Part shown: positions 1-9,244 of the stretch, one piece after another
Position numbering within the stretch: position 1 is the first letter of the stretch
How the letters are laid out: each line of letters starts with the position of its first letter
Source of the DNA: Ornithinimicrobium pratense
Lineage (GTDB): Bacteria; Actinomycetota; Actinomycetes; Actinomycetales; Dermatophilaceae
Reading direction: 5' to 3'
Length of the DNA stretch: 64,000 bases
NCBI RefSeq assembly: GCF_008843165.1
Contig: NZ_CP044427.1
Coordinates: 2,108,001-2,172,000, forward strand
The notes under the pieces: model-generated
Seen by the model: the letters and a program-made list of their open reading frames with translations, nothing else
What the model was told of the DNA's origin: nothing
The model's database searches: none
Program-made: the position numbers and the translations under genes

Positions 1-650
1 TTGTTGCCCGGACGGGGGCCCGGCTTGACGCCGGGACGGCCCGGACGGGGACCGCCACCGGAACGACCGCCGTCGGACGGACGCTCACCACCGGGGCGTT
101 CGGTGCCCTGACGACCGGTCGACCGACGTTCCGTCGCGGGACGCTCCGTGGCCGGACGCTCCGGCTGGCGGGGTCCCGGCTTGACGCCCGGGGTGGGGCG
201 GGCCGGCTCTGCGGTCGGCTCGGCGGCACGGCTGGGCTCCGCCGGGGCCGAGGGCTCCGCCGGGATCGAGGGCTCCGCCGGTGCCGAGGGCTCGGGCGTC
301 GCCTGGGCCGGCTGCTGCGCGGCCGCACCCGGCTTGGGCGCATCAGGGGCCGGCGCCGGGGTTGTGGCTCCCGGCTTCGGCGCTGCGGCACCCGGCTTGG
401 GCGCTGCGGGGCCGGGCTTGCCCTGGCCGCTCCTGGCCGCGGGACGGGGGGCGGAACCCTTGTCGTTGGCCGCCCTGCTCTTGCCCTTGGCGTCGGCCGG
501 AGGGTTCTCGCGAATCTTGCGGACGACAGGGGGCTCGATGGTCGACGATGCCGACCGGACGAACTCTCCCTGCTCCTTCAGGTGGGCGAGCAGCTGCTTG
601 CTCTCGACCCCGAGCTCTTTGGCGAGCTCGTAGACCCTGAGTTTTGCCAC
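1..650 (-). CDS. infB: Translation initiation factor IF-2, N-terminal part (runs off left edge)
   Basis: Reading leftward from a GTG at 650-648 gives [20 protein letters not shown], the classic IF-2 N-terminal helical domain, followed by a long Pro/Ala/Gly/Glu/Arg-rich low-complexity linker (repeated [19 protein letters not shown] and PGVKPGPR blocks) typical of actinobacterial IF-2. The GTPase and tRNA-binding domains lie outside the window. IF-2 is a cytoplasmic GTPase that places fMet-tRNA in the ribosomal P site. The start is supported by AAGGAG about 10 bases upstream. It is the last visible gene of the rimP-nusA-ylxR-infB operon but is separated from ylxR by about 200 bases. The low-complexity linker has no function visible from sequence. 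Confidence 0.95.
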   Translation of the reverse strand, partial: MAKLRVYELAKELGVESKQLLAHLKEQGEFVRSASSTIEPPVVRKIRENPPADAKGKSRAANDKGSAPRPAARSGQGKPGPAAPKPGAAAPKPGATTPAPAPDAPKPGAAAQQPAQATPEPSAPAEPSIPAEPSAPAEPSRAAEPTAEPARPTPGVKPGPRQPERPATERPATERRSTGRQGTERPGGERPSDGGRSGGGPRPGRPGVKPGPRPGN

Positions 651-721
651 GGTGTGGTGTCTCCTTGAAGGTTGCGCCACGACCGGGGCCCGCTCAGGGC
701 ACAGCCGTGACTAGTGCTGCT

Positions 722-756
722 GGGTGCTCATTGCTGAGTACTCATCGGGTGCTCAT
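722..756. promoter_or_regulatory. Direct repeats flanking a palindrome in the infB upstream spacer
   Basis: Two copies of GGGTGCTCAT (722-731 and 747-756) flank a perfect 10-base palindrome TGAGTACTCA (735-744) with near-regular spacing, about 75 bases upstream of the infB start. The rest of the 203-base spacer between ylxR and infB has no gene. Such an arrangement resembles a protein-binding site or an RNA structure in the infB leader. No regulator is identified, and it could be chance. Confidence 0.3.
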
Positions 757-853
757 CAGCGTCAAACCCGCTTCCGGTTCCTCGATGACAGGTCCCACGT
801 CAGGACCCGCCCTGTGCTGACCGACCGGGTCGGGCGACCCGGTCTTGTTGTTG

Positions 854-1177
854 TCACGCGCGCTGCTGCGCCAACCGCTCCTGCACGGCGTGCGTCTCGG
901 GCTGGCTCCCCGCCGGAAGGCGGAGCGCCCGACCAAAGGCTCGGCGCGCGATCGCGGTCTGCAGGCAGGCTGGGTCGGGGTGCACATAGGCTCCTCGGCC
1001 CTGCCCACGCCGTCTCTCGTCGGGCTCGATGGTCCACCGGCTGGTGGTCCCGTCCCGGCGCGCGACGACACGCAGCAAAACAGTCTGTTCGTCCCGCCCC
1101 CGACACCCCACGCAGGTACGCACGGGCGTGTGCCGTGCACGTGGAGGGGTGGGGTCGGTCCGGACAGCGTTTACCAT
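854..1177 (-). CDS. ylxR: YlxR-family RNA-binding protein (DUF448)
   Basis: A 107-residue product. It carries the family signature TCVGCRGR at residues 21-28 and RGAYVHPD at 61-68, both hallmarks of the small YlxR/DUF448 proteins encoded between nusA and infB in Gram-positive bacteria. Family structures show an RNA-binding-like fold, and YlxR has been linked to RNase P or nucleoid regulation; the precise role here is inferred. The ATG at 1177 was chosen because AAGGAG precedes it with good spacing and because it sits one base after the nusA stop. A longer in-frame extension reading back into nusA lacks the family pattern. It is co-transcribed with nusA. Confidence 0.93.
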   Translation of the reverse strand: MVNAVRTDPTPPRARHTPVRTCVGCRGRDEQTVLLRVVARRDGTTSRWTIEPDERRRGQGRGAYVHPDPACLQTAIARRAFGRALRLPAGSQPETHAVQERLAQQRA

Positions 1178-1178
1178 C

Positions 1179-2198
1179 TTACACTCCTTGGGCGTCTGCC
1201 CCGTGCTCCTCCTGCTCCTCGGTGTCGGCCCGGATGTCGATCTTCCAGCCAGTGAGGCGGTTGGCCAGGCGCGCGTTCTGCCCCTCTCGGCCGATCGCCA
1301 GCGACAGCTGGTAGTCCGGCACGACGACCCGGACCTGCTTGGTGCGGGGGTCGACGACACGGGCGGACTGGACCTTGGCCGGCGACAGTGCCGAGGCGAC
1401 GTAGCGGGCCGGGTCCTCGTCGTAGTCGACGATGTCGATCTTCTCGCCCTGCAGCTCGCTCATCACGGCCCGCACCCGCTGACCCATGGGGCCGATGCAG
1501 GCCCCCTTCGCGTTGACCCCCGACACCTCGGAGTGGACCGCGATCTTGGTGCGGTGGCCGGCTTCGCGGGCCAGCCCGGCGATCTGCACGGTGCCGTCGG
1601 CGATCTCGGGCACCTCCAGGGCGAAGAGCCGGCGGACCAGGTTGGGGTGGGTCCGGGACAGGGTGATCTGCGGCCCACGGGGTCCGCGCTTGGCGCTGAC
1701 CACGTAGCACCGCAGCCGCTGCCCATGCGGGTAAGACTCCCCCGGCACCTGCTCGGCCGAGGGCAACTCGCCCTCGACGGTGCCGAAGTCGACAAGCACC
1801 ATCCGAGGGTCACTGCTCTGCTGGATGATCCCGGAGACGACGTCGCCCTCGCGGGCGCGAAAGTCGCCCAGCACGGCGTCGTCCTCCAGCTCGCGCATTC
1901 GCTGGGTGATGACCTGCCGCGCGGTGGCGGCGGCGACCCGCCCGAAGCCCTGAGGGGTGTCGTCATACTCCGGACCTGGCTCACCCCGGGTGCCGTCCTC
2001 CAGCACCGGTGCGTCCTCGCGGGCCCACACGGTCACGTGGCCGGTGCTGCGGTCCAGCTCGACCCGCGCCTGCCGGGCGTGACCCTCGACCCGCTGGTAG
2101 GCGGAGAGCAGGGCCTGCTCGATGGCCTCCACGATGACATTCATGGGGATCTCGCGCTCGCGTTCCAGCAGCCGCAGTGCGGCCATATCGATGTCCAT
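1179..2198 (-). CDS. nusA: Transcription termination/antitermination factor NusA
   Basis: A 339-residue NusA of the short actinobacterial type. The N-terminal RNAP-binding domain occupies about residues 1-105, an S1 domain follows (about 110-185, around [14 protein letters not shown]), then two KH domains with [10 protein letters not shown] and [12 protein letters not shown]. The C-terminal acidic repeats found in Proteobacteria are absent, as expected. It binds RNA polymerase and nascent RNA and modulates pausing, termination and rRNA antitermination. Its ATG overlaps the last base of the rimP TGA (TGATG), indicating translational coupling, and ylxR begins right after its stop. Confidence 0.97.
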   Translation of the reverse strand: MDIDMAALRLLEREREIPMNVIVEAIEQALLSAYQRVEGHARQARVELDRSTGHVTVWAREDAPVLEDGTRGEPGPEYDDTPQGFGRVAAATARQVITQRMRELEDDAVLGDFRAREGDVVSGIIQQSSDPRMVLVDFGTVEGELPSAEQVPGESYPHGQRLRCYVVSAKRGPRGPQITLSRTHPNLVRRLFALEVPEIADGTVQIAGLAREAGHRTKIAVHSEVSGVNAKGACIGPMGQRVRAVMSELQGEKIDIVDYDEDPARYVASALSPAKVQSARVVDPRTKQVRVVVPDYQLSLAIGREGQNARLANRLTGWKIDIRADTEEQEEHGADAQGV

Positions 2199-2722
2199 CA
2201 GTCGTCCTTTCCGTCGCGCCGGTTGAACTCGACCTGCACCAGCGCCGTGGCCACCTCGGTGAGCGCGATCGGGGTGTGCGGTGTCTTGGCCAGAGTGAGC
2301 AGGTCCGCCTCCCCGTCGGTCTCGACGGAGGTCAGGCGGTCGGTCGTGGTCGTGCCGGCGGTGGTGGTGATCTTGACCAGGCGGCCGACATTGCGACGGA
2401 ACTGGTCACGGGTGGTCAGGGGCCGGTCGAGGCCGGCGGAACTCACCTCGAGGGTGTAGGGGCTCTGCCCCATGACGTCGGAGGAGTCGAGCGCGTCAGA
2501 GACCGAACGGGTGGCCTCGGCCACCTCGTCCAGGGTCAGCGGCTCCACCGCGGAGGTGGTGTCGTCCTCGGGCAGGTCGCTGACGTCGCGGGCGAGGAAG
2601 ATGCGGACGAGGCGCCGACGACCCGCCTGGTGCACCTCGGTGGCGTCGATGACCACCTTCGTCCCGGTGAGCGCGTCGGCAGCCAACTGCGTGATCGACT
2701 CGGTAGTGGCCCGGGCGTCCAT
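2198..2722 (-). CDS. rimP: Ribosome maturation factor RimP
   Basis: A 174-residue product matching RimP: an N-terminal alpha/beta domain with [20 protein letters not shown] and the characteristic [14 protein letters not shown] at mid-protein, then a C-terminal SH3-like barrel (RNVGRLVKI). RimP assists 30S subunit maturation in the cytoplasm. The ATG at 2722 follows a CG-rich leader. Upstream ORF extension to 3475 is only frame read-through opposite the lipoprotein gene. It is the first gene of the rimP-nusA-ylxR-infB operon, divergent from the lipoprotein at 2823. Confidence 0.95.
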   Translation of the reverse strand: MDARATTESITQLAADALTGTKVVIDATEVHQAGRRRLVRIFLARDVSDLPEDDTTSAVEPLTLDEVAEATRSVSDALDSSDVMGQSPYTLEVSSAGLDRPLTTRDQFRRNVGRLVKITTTAGTTTTDRLTSVETDGEADLLTLAKTPHTPIALTEVATALVQVEFNRRDGKDD

Positions 2723-2822
2723 GCGGTGCTCCAATCTTCTGCTGTGGACCGTGGGCGGGCACCGCGAGATGCCGGCCACCTCGGTCGGGGCATCTACCCT
2801 ACCGAATGAGATGATCCCCGTC

Positions 2823-3845
2823 ATGCCTTCGACTGGACCAAGCCGCCGTGCCCTGCTGCGCGCCGGGCTGGCCGGGATCGCCTCAGTGGGGCTGCTGGCC
2901 GGGTGCAGCGGCGACCGGGCCCGCACACCGTGGTCCCCGGAGCCGACGGCTGACGAGGCTGCGGCCGCTCGGCGAACGCCCGACGGTGACCTGCTGCTGC
3001 GGGCCCGGGAGCGCCTGGCCGGCCACCGCGCGGCCCTGTCACGGGCGCACGCGGACACTCCTGAGGGCCGAGCCCAGGTCCGGACCGTGGCAGAGCTGTG
3101 GCAGACCCAGCAGGAGCGGTTGGAGCAGCTGATCCTCCTGGGCGGGATCCCCCTGCCTGAGCTGGACGCAGAGATCCGCACGCTGCCTGAGGCGGACGAC
3201 GAGACAGACGACGAGGCCGCCACGACGGGGCCGGGACCCGACGATGCGCGGCATTCCGCGACCGGCCCATCTGCGCAGACCGTCGGTGAACAGTTGCGCG
3301 GGGGCCTCCCCCAGGTCCTGGAGGACCTCAGCCGCTCCAGCGCGCTGAACAGGGCCATGCTCGTCTCGTTGGCCGCCCAGCACGTGGAGTCTGCGCGGCT
3401 GTTCGGGGCGCCTGCCGAGTGGCCGCCGCTCGAGGGACCCGTGGGCGCCGCCGCCGTGCCTGTGCTGGCCCGCACCCGGCCAACCGTCTTCGGCCTCGAG
3501 GTGGTCGCCGCCCGTTCCCGCGGCGAGGAACGGCTTCGCTACGAGTCGGTCCTGGCCGCGGTCCGGTCCACCACCCGCGCGCTCACTACCCTGGCCGGTG
3601 ACGCGGCTCCCCTGCCGCCCTTGGGCTACGACCTCCCCGAGCCCCTCGACGACGAGCCCGGGCGGCTCACGCTGGCCCGGGCCTTGGTGCGCGACATCGA
3701 GCCGGCCGTCCTGTCCGTGGTTGCCCGGGCGGGCAGCGACGTGGAGCAGCTGCGCTCACTCGTGCGTCTTCTGGCGCAGACCCAGCAGTGGGCCGACGAG
3801 CTCGACGTCGACCCTGACCCCTTCCCTGGCATGACCCTGCCCTGA
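2823..3845 (+). CDS. Lipoprotein with C-terminal DUF4439 ferritin-like domain
   Basis: A 340-residue protein. The N-terminus has a twin-arginine-like start (SRRALLRAGLAG) running into a hydrophobic stretch and a lipobox (LLAGC), so it is probably exported and lipid-anchored. After an acidic, poorly conserved middle, the last 130 or so residues (FGLEVVAARSRGEERLRYES onward) form an all-helical segment matching actinobacterial DUF4439, a ferritin-like fold of unknown function. An ATG 12 bases upstream (2811) is an alternative start. It is divergent from rimP, and this neighbourhood beside rimP recurs in actinobacteria. The role is unknown. Confidence 0.75.
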   Translation: MPSTGPSRRALLRAGLAGIASVGLLAGCSGDRARTPWSPEPTADEAAAARRTPDGDLLLRARERLAGHRAALSRAHADTPEGRAQVRTVAELWQTQQERLEQLILLGGIPLPELDAEIRTLPEADDETDDEAATTGPGPDDARHSATGPSAQTVGEQLRGGLPQVLEDLSRSSALNRAMLVSLAAQHVESARLFGAPAEWPPLEGPVGAAAVPVLARTRPTVFGLEVVAARSRGEERLRYESVLAAVRSTTRALTTLAGDAAPLPPLGYDLPEPLDDEPGRLTLARALVRDIEPAVLSVVARAGSDVEQLRSLVRLLAQTQQWADELDVDPDPFPGMTLP

Positions 3846-3850
3846 CCGCC

Positions 3851-4894
3851 ATGGCCTGGTCCTTGACCCCAGCAGACCTGCCCGCCCAGCTCGTGCGCGA
3901 CCTCACCGGCCGCCCTGTCGACGCAGAGCAGGACGTCGCCCCGAGCACAGGCCGAGGTTCGCGGGTGACCAGGGCAGCGCGCGTGGACGGTGACACCTGG
4001 CTCGCCCAGCTGCCCCGGACGGTGGCCGACGCGATGGACCGCTGGCAGCTGACCCCCGACCCCGCCACACCGCTGCGCTCCGGCTACACCGCTGTGGTGA
4101 TCCCGGTGTGGCGGCCCAGGGGTGACGCAGGGGTGCTCAAGGTCGGCTGGCCGCACCCCGAGGCCGACCACGAACACCTCGCCCTGCGGGCCTGGGCCGG
4201 TGCCGGTGCCGTCCAGCTGTTGGCGGCTGACCCCGCCTCGGCGACGCTGCTGCTCGAACGTCTCGAGGCCGACCGAGACCTGACCTCGGGCTCGGTGCTG
4301 GGCACAACCGAGACGCTGGGGCACCTCGCCCGGCTCCTGGATCGCCCCGCCCCGCCCTGGGCTCCGCGGTTGAGCGTGCACCTGGCTGGCCTAGTCGCGC
4401 AGTTGGACCGGTTCGCCGCCGACCCCGGATCGGCCAGAGCTTTCCCCCGCCGGATGGTGCAGCAGGCCACCTCGATCGCCCGCGACCTGCTTTCCGAGGG
4501 CGGCGGATCCGCGGCCGGCGAAGGCCCTCACCCGCTGGACGCGCGACTGGTCCACACCGACCTGCACCAGGGCAACGCCCTGTGGCGTCCCGATCCCGGT
4601 GAGTGGGTGGCGATCGACCCCAAGGCGATGGCCGCCGACCCGCACTGGGCGCTGGCCCCGGCACTGTGGGACCGGTGGGAGGACGTGCTGGCGGCCCACG
4701 ACGCCCGTGCCCACCTGCAGCTGCGGATCGGGCTCCTGTGCGACGCCGCAGGCCTGGACGAGGATCGGGCCCGCGCGATGACGATCCTGCGACTGGTGCA
4801 CAGCGCCGTCCACGCAGCCCGCACCGGCGGCCCCGACGCCGCCGAGTGGGCGGACAAGGCGGTGACCATCGTCAAGGCCGCCCAGCCCGGCTGA
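3851..4894 (+). CDS. APH(6)/hydroxyurea-type phosphotransferase
   Basis: A 347-residue kinase-like protein of the aminoglycoside/hydroxyurea antibiotic resistance kinase family (PF04655 type). The Brenner-like catalytic motif VHTDLHQGN is at residues 234-242 and the metal-binding IDPK at 255-258, with a lysine in GVLKVGW near 97 as the likely ATP-contact. Characterised relatives transfer phosphate to streptomycin or hydroxyurea, but chromosomal housekeeping homologues are widespread in actinobacteria and this context (next to rimP) does not suggest acquired resistance. It begins six bases after the lipoprotein stop, so it is probably co-transcribed. The substrate is not predictable. Confidence 0.8.
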   Translation: MAWSLTPADLPAQLVRDLTGRPVDAEQDVAPSTGRGSRVTRAARVDGDTWLAQLPRTVADAMDRWQLTPDPATPLRSGYTAVVIPVWRPRGDAGVLKVGWPHPEADHEHLALRAWAGAGAVQLLAADPASATLLLERLEADRDLTSGSVLGTTETLGHLARLLDRPAPPWAPRLSVHLAGLVAQLDRFAADPGSARAFPRRMVQQATSIARDLLSEGGGSAAGEGPHPLDARLVHTDLHQGNALWRPDPGEWVAIDPKAMAADPHWALAPALWDRWEDVLAAHDARAHLQLRIGLLCDAAGLDEDRARAMTILRLVHSAVHAARTGGPDAAEWADKAVTIVKAAQPG

Positions 4895-4934
4895 GAGGCT
4901 CGCGAGTGCCGGGCCGGCCGCATACGGTGGGGTG

Positions 4935-7010
4935 ATGGCCAACCGTCTCGCCAGCAGCACCTCGCCCTACCTGCAACAGCACGCCGACAACCCGGTCGCC
5001 TGGTGGGAGTGGGGCGACGAGGCGTTCGCCGAGGCGCGCCGCCGTGGCGTGCCGGTCCTGTTGTCCATCGGGTATGCCGCCTGCCACTGGTGCCATGTCA
5101 TGGCCCACGAGTCCTTCCAGGACCAGGAGGTTGGGCGGGTGCTCTCGCAGGACTACGTGGCGATCAAGGTCGACCGTGAAGAGCGCCCCGATGTGGACGC
5201 GGTCTACATGACGGCGACCACGGCACTCACCGGGCACGGCGGCTGGCCGATGACCTGCGTGCTCACCCCCGAAGCAGAGCCGTTCTGGGCCGGCACCTAC
5301 CTGCCGCGGGAGAACTTCCTGCAGCTGCTCACCGCGGTGACCCAGCAGTGGCGCACCGACCGCGAGCGGCTGGAGCAGGGGGCGCGGCAGATCGTCACCG
5401 CCTTGCAGGAGGCGGAGACGAGAGTCGCCGGGCGACCGGACGGGCCGGCGGACGGCGCCAGTGTCGTCCCGACGCTCGCCGGGCTGGGTGCGCCGGAGGA
5501 CACCGATCCGCCCGCTGTGGACCTCGAGCTGCTGACCCACGCCACCCGCTCCCTCGCCGACGACTACGACCACCAGCACGGCGGGTTCGGCAGGGCACCG
5601 AAGTTCCCGCCGTCCATGGTCCTGGCCTTCCTGCTGCGCCACCACGGCCGCACGGGTGACCCCTCGGCGCTGCAGATGGTCCGGGGGACCTGCGAGGCGA
5701 TGGCCCGATCGGGCACCTACGACCAGCTCGGTGGAGGCTTCGCCCGCTACGGCGTCGACCGCCAGTGGGTCGTGCCGCACTTTGAGAAGATGCTCTACGA
5801 CAACGCCCTGCTGCTCGGGGTGTATGCCGACCTGGCCCGAGCGGACGCCACTTCGCGACCGTGGGCGGAGCGGGTGGTGCGCGAGACCGTGGCCTGGCTG
5901 CTGGATGAGATGTGGACCGAGCAGGCCGCCTTCGCCAGCTCCTTGGACGCCGACACCGACGGCGTCGAGGGGCTGACGTACGTGTGGACACCGGAGGAGC
6001 TGCGCCAGAGCCTCGGCGAGGAGGACGGGGCCCGGGCCGCGGCTCTGCTGGGGGTCACGGAGGAGGGCACCTTCGAGCACGGGGCCTCCACCCTGCAACT
6101 GCGCGCCGACCCGGAGGATCCCGCCTGGTGGGCCTCGGTCCGCGAACGGCTCCTGCTGCGCCGCACCCTGCGCCCCCAGCCGGCCCGCGACGACAAGGTG
6201 GTCACCGCCTGGAACGGTCTGGCCATCGCCTCCCTCGCCCACGCCGGCTGGCTGCTGGAGGAGCCGGACTGGGTGGACGTGGCCGCGCGCTGCGCCCGGT
6301 TCCTGCTGTCCGAGCACCTCGTCGACGGCCGGCTTCGCCGCAGCTCCCGCGACGGGCAGGTCGGTGCCGCGCTCGGGGTCGCCGAGGACTACGGCAACCT
6401 CGCCGACGGTCTGCTTGCCCTACACCGGGCGACCGGGGAGACGATCTGGATGGAGCAGGCCGGTGTCCTGCTCGATCAAGCGGTGGAGCTGTTCGGCGAG
6501 CCGGACGGCTCGTTCGCCGCCACCGGCCATGACGCGGAGCAGCTCGTGCTGACCCCCCAGTTCCAGGGGGACAACGCCGAGCCCGGCGGGCTCTCGGCCA
6601 TCTCACTGGCGCTGGTGCGGCACGGCGTGCAGGCCGGGCGGGTGGACCACCTGGCCCGGGCCGGAGAAGCTCTGGACGCCAGCAGCGCCCTGCTGCGTCG
6701 GGCACCCCGCTTCGCCGGCTGGGCGCTGACCGCGGCCGAGGAGCTAGCAACCGGCCCGGCACTGGTGCGCCTGTCCCCTGCCCGTTCCCATCGACGTCCC
6801 GCGCGGAGCACCGGCCCTGACGAGCGGGCACCGGCATCGGATGAGCTGGGGCGGGCGGCACGGCATACCCCGGTAGGAACGCTAGTGGTGGACGGGGACG
6901 CCTCGATCTCTTTGACGGACGGAGCACGGGCCGCGGTCGTCTGCCACGGCACGACCTGCGGGTTACCCCGGACCGACCCGGCACAGCTGTCCCGGTTGGC
7001 GCACGGCTGA
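4935..7010 (+). CDS. DUF255 thioredoxin-like / glycoside-hydrolase-like protein (YyaL/SSP411 family)
   Basis: A 691-residue protein. The N-terminus [20 protein letters not shown] and the CHWC motif (residues 50-53, inside [14 protein letters not shown]) identify the DUF255 thioredoxin-like domain. It is followed by a long alpha/alpha-toroid region resembling N-acylglucosamine 2-epimerase-type glycosidases ([33 protein letters not shown]). Homologues include human SPATA20 and Bacillus YyaL; no enzymatic activity is firmly established. A GTG three bases upstream is possible, but the ATG matches the family start. Cytoplasmic, no signal peptide. The C-terminal 80 residues are variable and contain one copy of the window-wide GCACGGCATACC word. 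Confidence 0.88.
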   Translation: MANRLASSTSPYLQQHADNPVAWWEWGDEAFAEARRRGVPVLLSIGYAACHWCHVMAHESFQDQEVGRVLSQDYVAIKVDREERPDVDAVYMTATTALTGHGGWPMTCVLTPEAEPFWAGTYLPRENFLQLLTAVTQQWRTDRERLEQGARQIVTALQEAETRVAGRPDGPADGASVVPTLAGLGAPEDTDPPAVDLELLTHATRSLADDYDHQHGGFGRAPKFPPSMVLAFLLRHHGRTGDPSALQMVRGTCEAMARSGTYDQLGGGFARYGVDRQWVVPHFEKMLYDNALLLGVYADLARADATSRPWAERVVRETVAWLLDEMWTEQAAFASSLDADTDGVEGLTYVWTPEELRQSLGEEDGARAAALLGVTEEGTFEHGASTLQLRADPEDPAWWASVRERLLLRRTLRPQPARDDKVVTAWNGLAIASLAHAGWLLEEPDWVDVAARCARFLLSEHLVDGRLRRSSRDGQVGAALGVAEDYGNLADGLLALHRATGETIWMEQAGVLLDQAVELFGEPDGSFAATGHDAEQLVLTPQFQGDNAEPGGLSAISLALVRHGVQAGRVDHLARAGEALDASSALLRRAPRFAGWALTAAEELATGPALVRLSPARSHRRPARSTGPDERAPASDELGRAARHTPVGTLVVDGDASISLTDGARAAVVCHGTTCGLPRTDPAQLSRLAHG

Positions 7011-7059
7011 CCCCGTCACCCGTGGACCGCGAGGGTGCGCCGCTGCCTACGCTGTGACC

Positions 7060-8370
7060 ATGCCGTTCTCGACCCGCTGCGCCCGCCTGGGCGCGCTGAC
7101 CCTCGTGCCCCTGTTCGTCCTCGTCGCCTGCTCCGGGGACGAACAGACGACCGGTGGCCCGTCGGGGACGCCGCCGGTCACCGCAGCGCCGGACGGCGCG
7201 GACGACGCCGGCGGCACGGGGGACACGGCCGATGACGAGGCCCAGCAGACCGCCGGCCCTGCCGACCCGGCTACGGGCGAGGCGGTAAAGCTCACCATCG
7301 TCGCCAGCGGGGACATCCTGCCCCACTCCTGGGTCAACGTCAGCGCGCGCCTCTACGCCGGGTCCGGAGATCGCTCGATGTACCCGAGGGACGGCGACAC
7401 CTACGACTACACACCGATGTTCGCCGATGTTACGGACCTGATCTCCGGCGCGGACCTGGCCCTGTGTCACCTGGAGACCCCGCTCTCGCCGGACGGCACG
7501 GACCTGTCCTATCCCAACACCCTGTCCTTCAACACCCCCCGCGAGATGGCTGACGCGCTGGCCGGTGCCGGGTTCGACGGCTGCGACTTCGCCTCCAACC
7601 ACACCATGGACCGCGGAATCCGGGGCCTGGCCGACACCGAGCAGGTGCTGCGCGAAGTGGGGATGGGCTATGCCGGGCCCACCGCCCACGAGGGCCGCGC
7701 AGGGCAGGCCGAGGTCTACGAGGTGGGCACGGATGCCGGGACGGTGCAGCTGGCGCACCTGGCCTACACCTACACCTACCCCAACTCCGGCGAGCCCACG
7801 ACCTACATCCCCGAGCAGGCCCCCTGGTTGGAGCAGGCCCACTGGCCGAACATCGGCAGCGCCGGCATCCTTGAGCAGGCACAGACCGCCCGGGACAAGG
7901 GCGCCGACTTCGTCGTGGTCTCCATGCACTGGGGCGAGGAGTACCAGGCCCAGCCGACCCCGCAGCAGCGCCAGGTCGCGCAGGAGCTGCTGGGCTCGGA
8001 CACCGTGGACCTCGTCTTGGGCACGCACGTGCACGTCATCCAGCCGTGCGAGCAGATCAACGGTAAGCACGTCATCTACGGCTTGGGCAACTTCTTGTCC
8101 AACCAGTCGCCGACGACCGCGTCCTCGCTGCGCCCGGAGACCCAGGAGGGCATGGTCGCCCTGCTGACCCTGTCCCGTGACGAGCAGGGCACGGTGAGCT
8201 CGTCGATGGCCTATCAGCCGACCCGCGTGGAGATCCCACCGGAGGTCGCCCCCGGCCACGTCATCCGGTTGGTCTCCCCGGACACCTACCCCGAGTCCTG
8301 GGAGCGCACGGTCGCCTCCGTAGACCTGCTCGGCGGGTGCGACGCCGAGCCGATCCAGCCGGCCCCCTAG
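7060..8370 (+). CDS. CapA-family (PGA_cap) lipoprotein
   Basis: A 436-residue protein. The N-terminal signal ends in a lipobox (LVAC, Cys about residue 24), followed by a Gly/Asp/Ala-rich linker, so it should be membrane-anchored outside the cell. The body is a calcineurin-like fold of the CapA/YwtB type: SGDILPH, DLALCHLETPLS, DFASNHTMDRG, SMHWGEEYQ and GTHVHVIQP carry the predicted metal ligands. Relatives act in poly-gamma-glutamate capsule synthesis or as envelope phosphoesterases; no capsule operon is present, so the role is open. A GTG six bases upstream is an alternative start. It follows the DUF255 gene by about 50 bases. Confidence 0.85.
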   Translation: MPFSTRCARLGALTLVPLFVLVACSGDEQTTGGPSGTPPVTAAPDGADDAGGTGDTADDEAQQTAGPADPATGEAVKLTIVASGDILPHSWVNVSARLYAGSGDRSMYPRDGDTYDYTPMFADVTDLISGADLALCHLETPLSPDGTDLSYPNTLSFNTPREMADALAGAGFDGCDFASNHTMDRGIRGLADTEQVLREVGMGYAGPTAHEGRAGQAEVYEVGTDAGTVQLAHLAYTYTYPNSGEPTTYIPEQAPWLEQAHWPNIGSAGILEQAQTARDKGADFVVVSMHWGEEYQAQPTPQQRQVAQELLGSDTVDLVLGTHVHVIQPCEQINGKHVIYGLGNFLSNQSPTTASSLRPETQEGMVALLTLSRDEQGTVSSSMAYQPTRVEIPPEVAPGHVIRLVSPDTYPESWERTVASVDLLGGCDAEPIQPAP

Positions 8371-8429
8371 GACCCAGGGACGGGGGCAGTACGCCGGGCG
8401 GACCTCGCCAGGCCCGACGGGCGGACACC

Positions 8430-9218
8430 TCAGCTGAACTGCTGCAGGGTCTCCCAGCCGATGACGAGGACGAAGGCGCTCACCACGAGCACGAAGAAGA
8501 GGCGGACGAAGCGGCTGCCGCGGGCGACCGCGACCCGCGCCCCCAGGTAGCCGCCGACGATGTTGCAGGCGCCCATGACCAGCCCTACCTCCCACAGGAC
8601 CGCCCCGGCCGGCACGAAGACCACCAGGGCGGCAAGGTTCGTGGCCAGGTTGGCGATCTTGGCCTTGGCGCTGGCCTCGAGGAAGCCATAGCCCAACGCG
8701 CTGACCAGAGCGAAGACGAAGAACGAGCCGGTGCCGGGCCCCAGCGCCCCGTCGTAGCTGCCGACGAGCAGCCCGATCACGACCGCGACCGCGAGGTGCC
8801 GCTTGCCGACGCGGCCGAAGCGCAGCCGCTGCAGTTGGCCCATCGTGGGCCTGGCCAGCGTGTAGCCACCGACCACGAGCAGCACCGCGAGGATGATCGG
8901 GTTGAACATCTCCTTGGAGAACCAGAAGGCCACGCTGGCCCCGCCGAGGCTGCCGATGAAGGCCGCGCCGGCGAGGGGGAAGGCGGTGCGCAGGTCGGGT
9001 CTGACTCGGCGGAAGTAGGTAATCGAGCTCACCGTCGTGCCGCAGATGGACCCCAGCTTGTTGGTCGCCAGCAGCTGCACCGGGCTGGCGCCGGGCAGGC
9101 CGAGGAGAAGAGCAGGCAGCTGGATCAGCCCGCCGCCCCCGACGACCGCGTCGACGAACCCTGCCGCCAGCCCGGCGAGGGCCAGGAGGACCAGGATGCC
9201 TGGTTCGATGCCCTCCAC
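8430..9218 (-). CDS. TSUP-family (TauE/SafE) membrane transporter
   Basis: A 262-residue polytopic protein with about eight hydrophobic segments. The family-typical N-terminus LAGLAAGFVDAVVGGGGLIQLPALLL and the repeated half GSYDGALGPGTGSFFVFALV show the inverted-repeat TSUP architecture. Members move sulfite, organosulfonates or other small anions, possibly proton-coupled; the substrate is not predictable. It starts with GTG, and the next gene upstream on this strand is proS, which ends 27 bases before it, so co-transcription is likely. It converges on the CapA gene. Confidence 0.88.
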   Translation of the reverse strand: MEGIEPGILVLLALAGLAAGFVDAVVGGGGLIQLPALLLGLPGASPVQLLATNKLGSICGTTVSSITYFRRVRPDLRTAFPLAGAAFIGSLGGASVAFWFSKEMFNPIILAVLLVVGGYTLARPTMGQLQRLRFGRVGKRHLAVAVVIGLLVGSYDGALGPGTGSFFVFALVSALGYGFLEASAKAKIANLATNLAALVVFVPAGAVLWEVGLVMGACNIVGGYLGARVAVARGSRFVRLFFVLVVSAFVLVIGWETLQQFS

Positions 9219-9244
9219 GCCTCAGACGCCCGGCCGGTATGCCG

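Noticed and set aside
3851..4894. Aminoglycoside or hydroxyurea kinase as an acquired resistance gene
   Set aside because: Typical base composition, no mobile context, and the family has many chromosomal members of unknown substrate.
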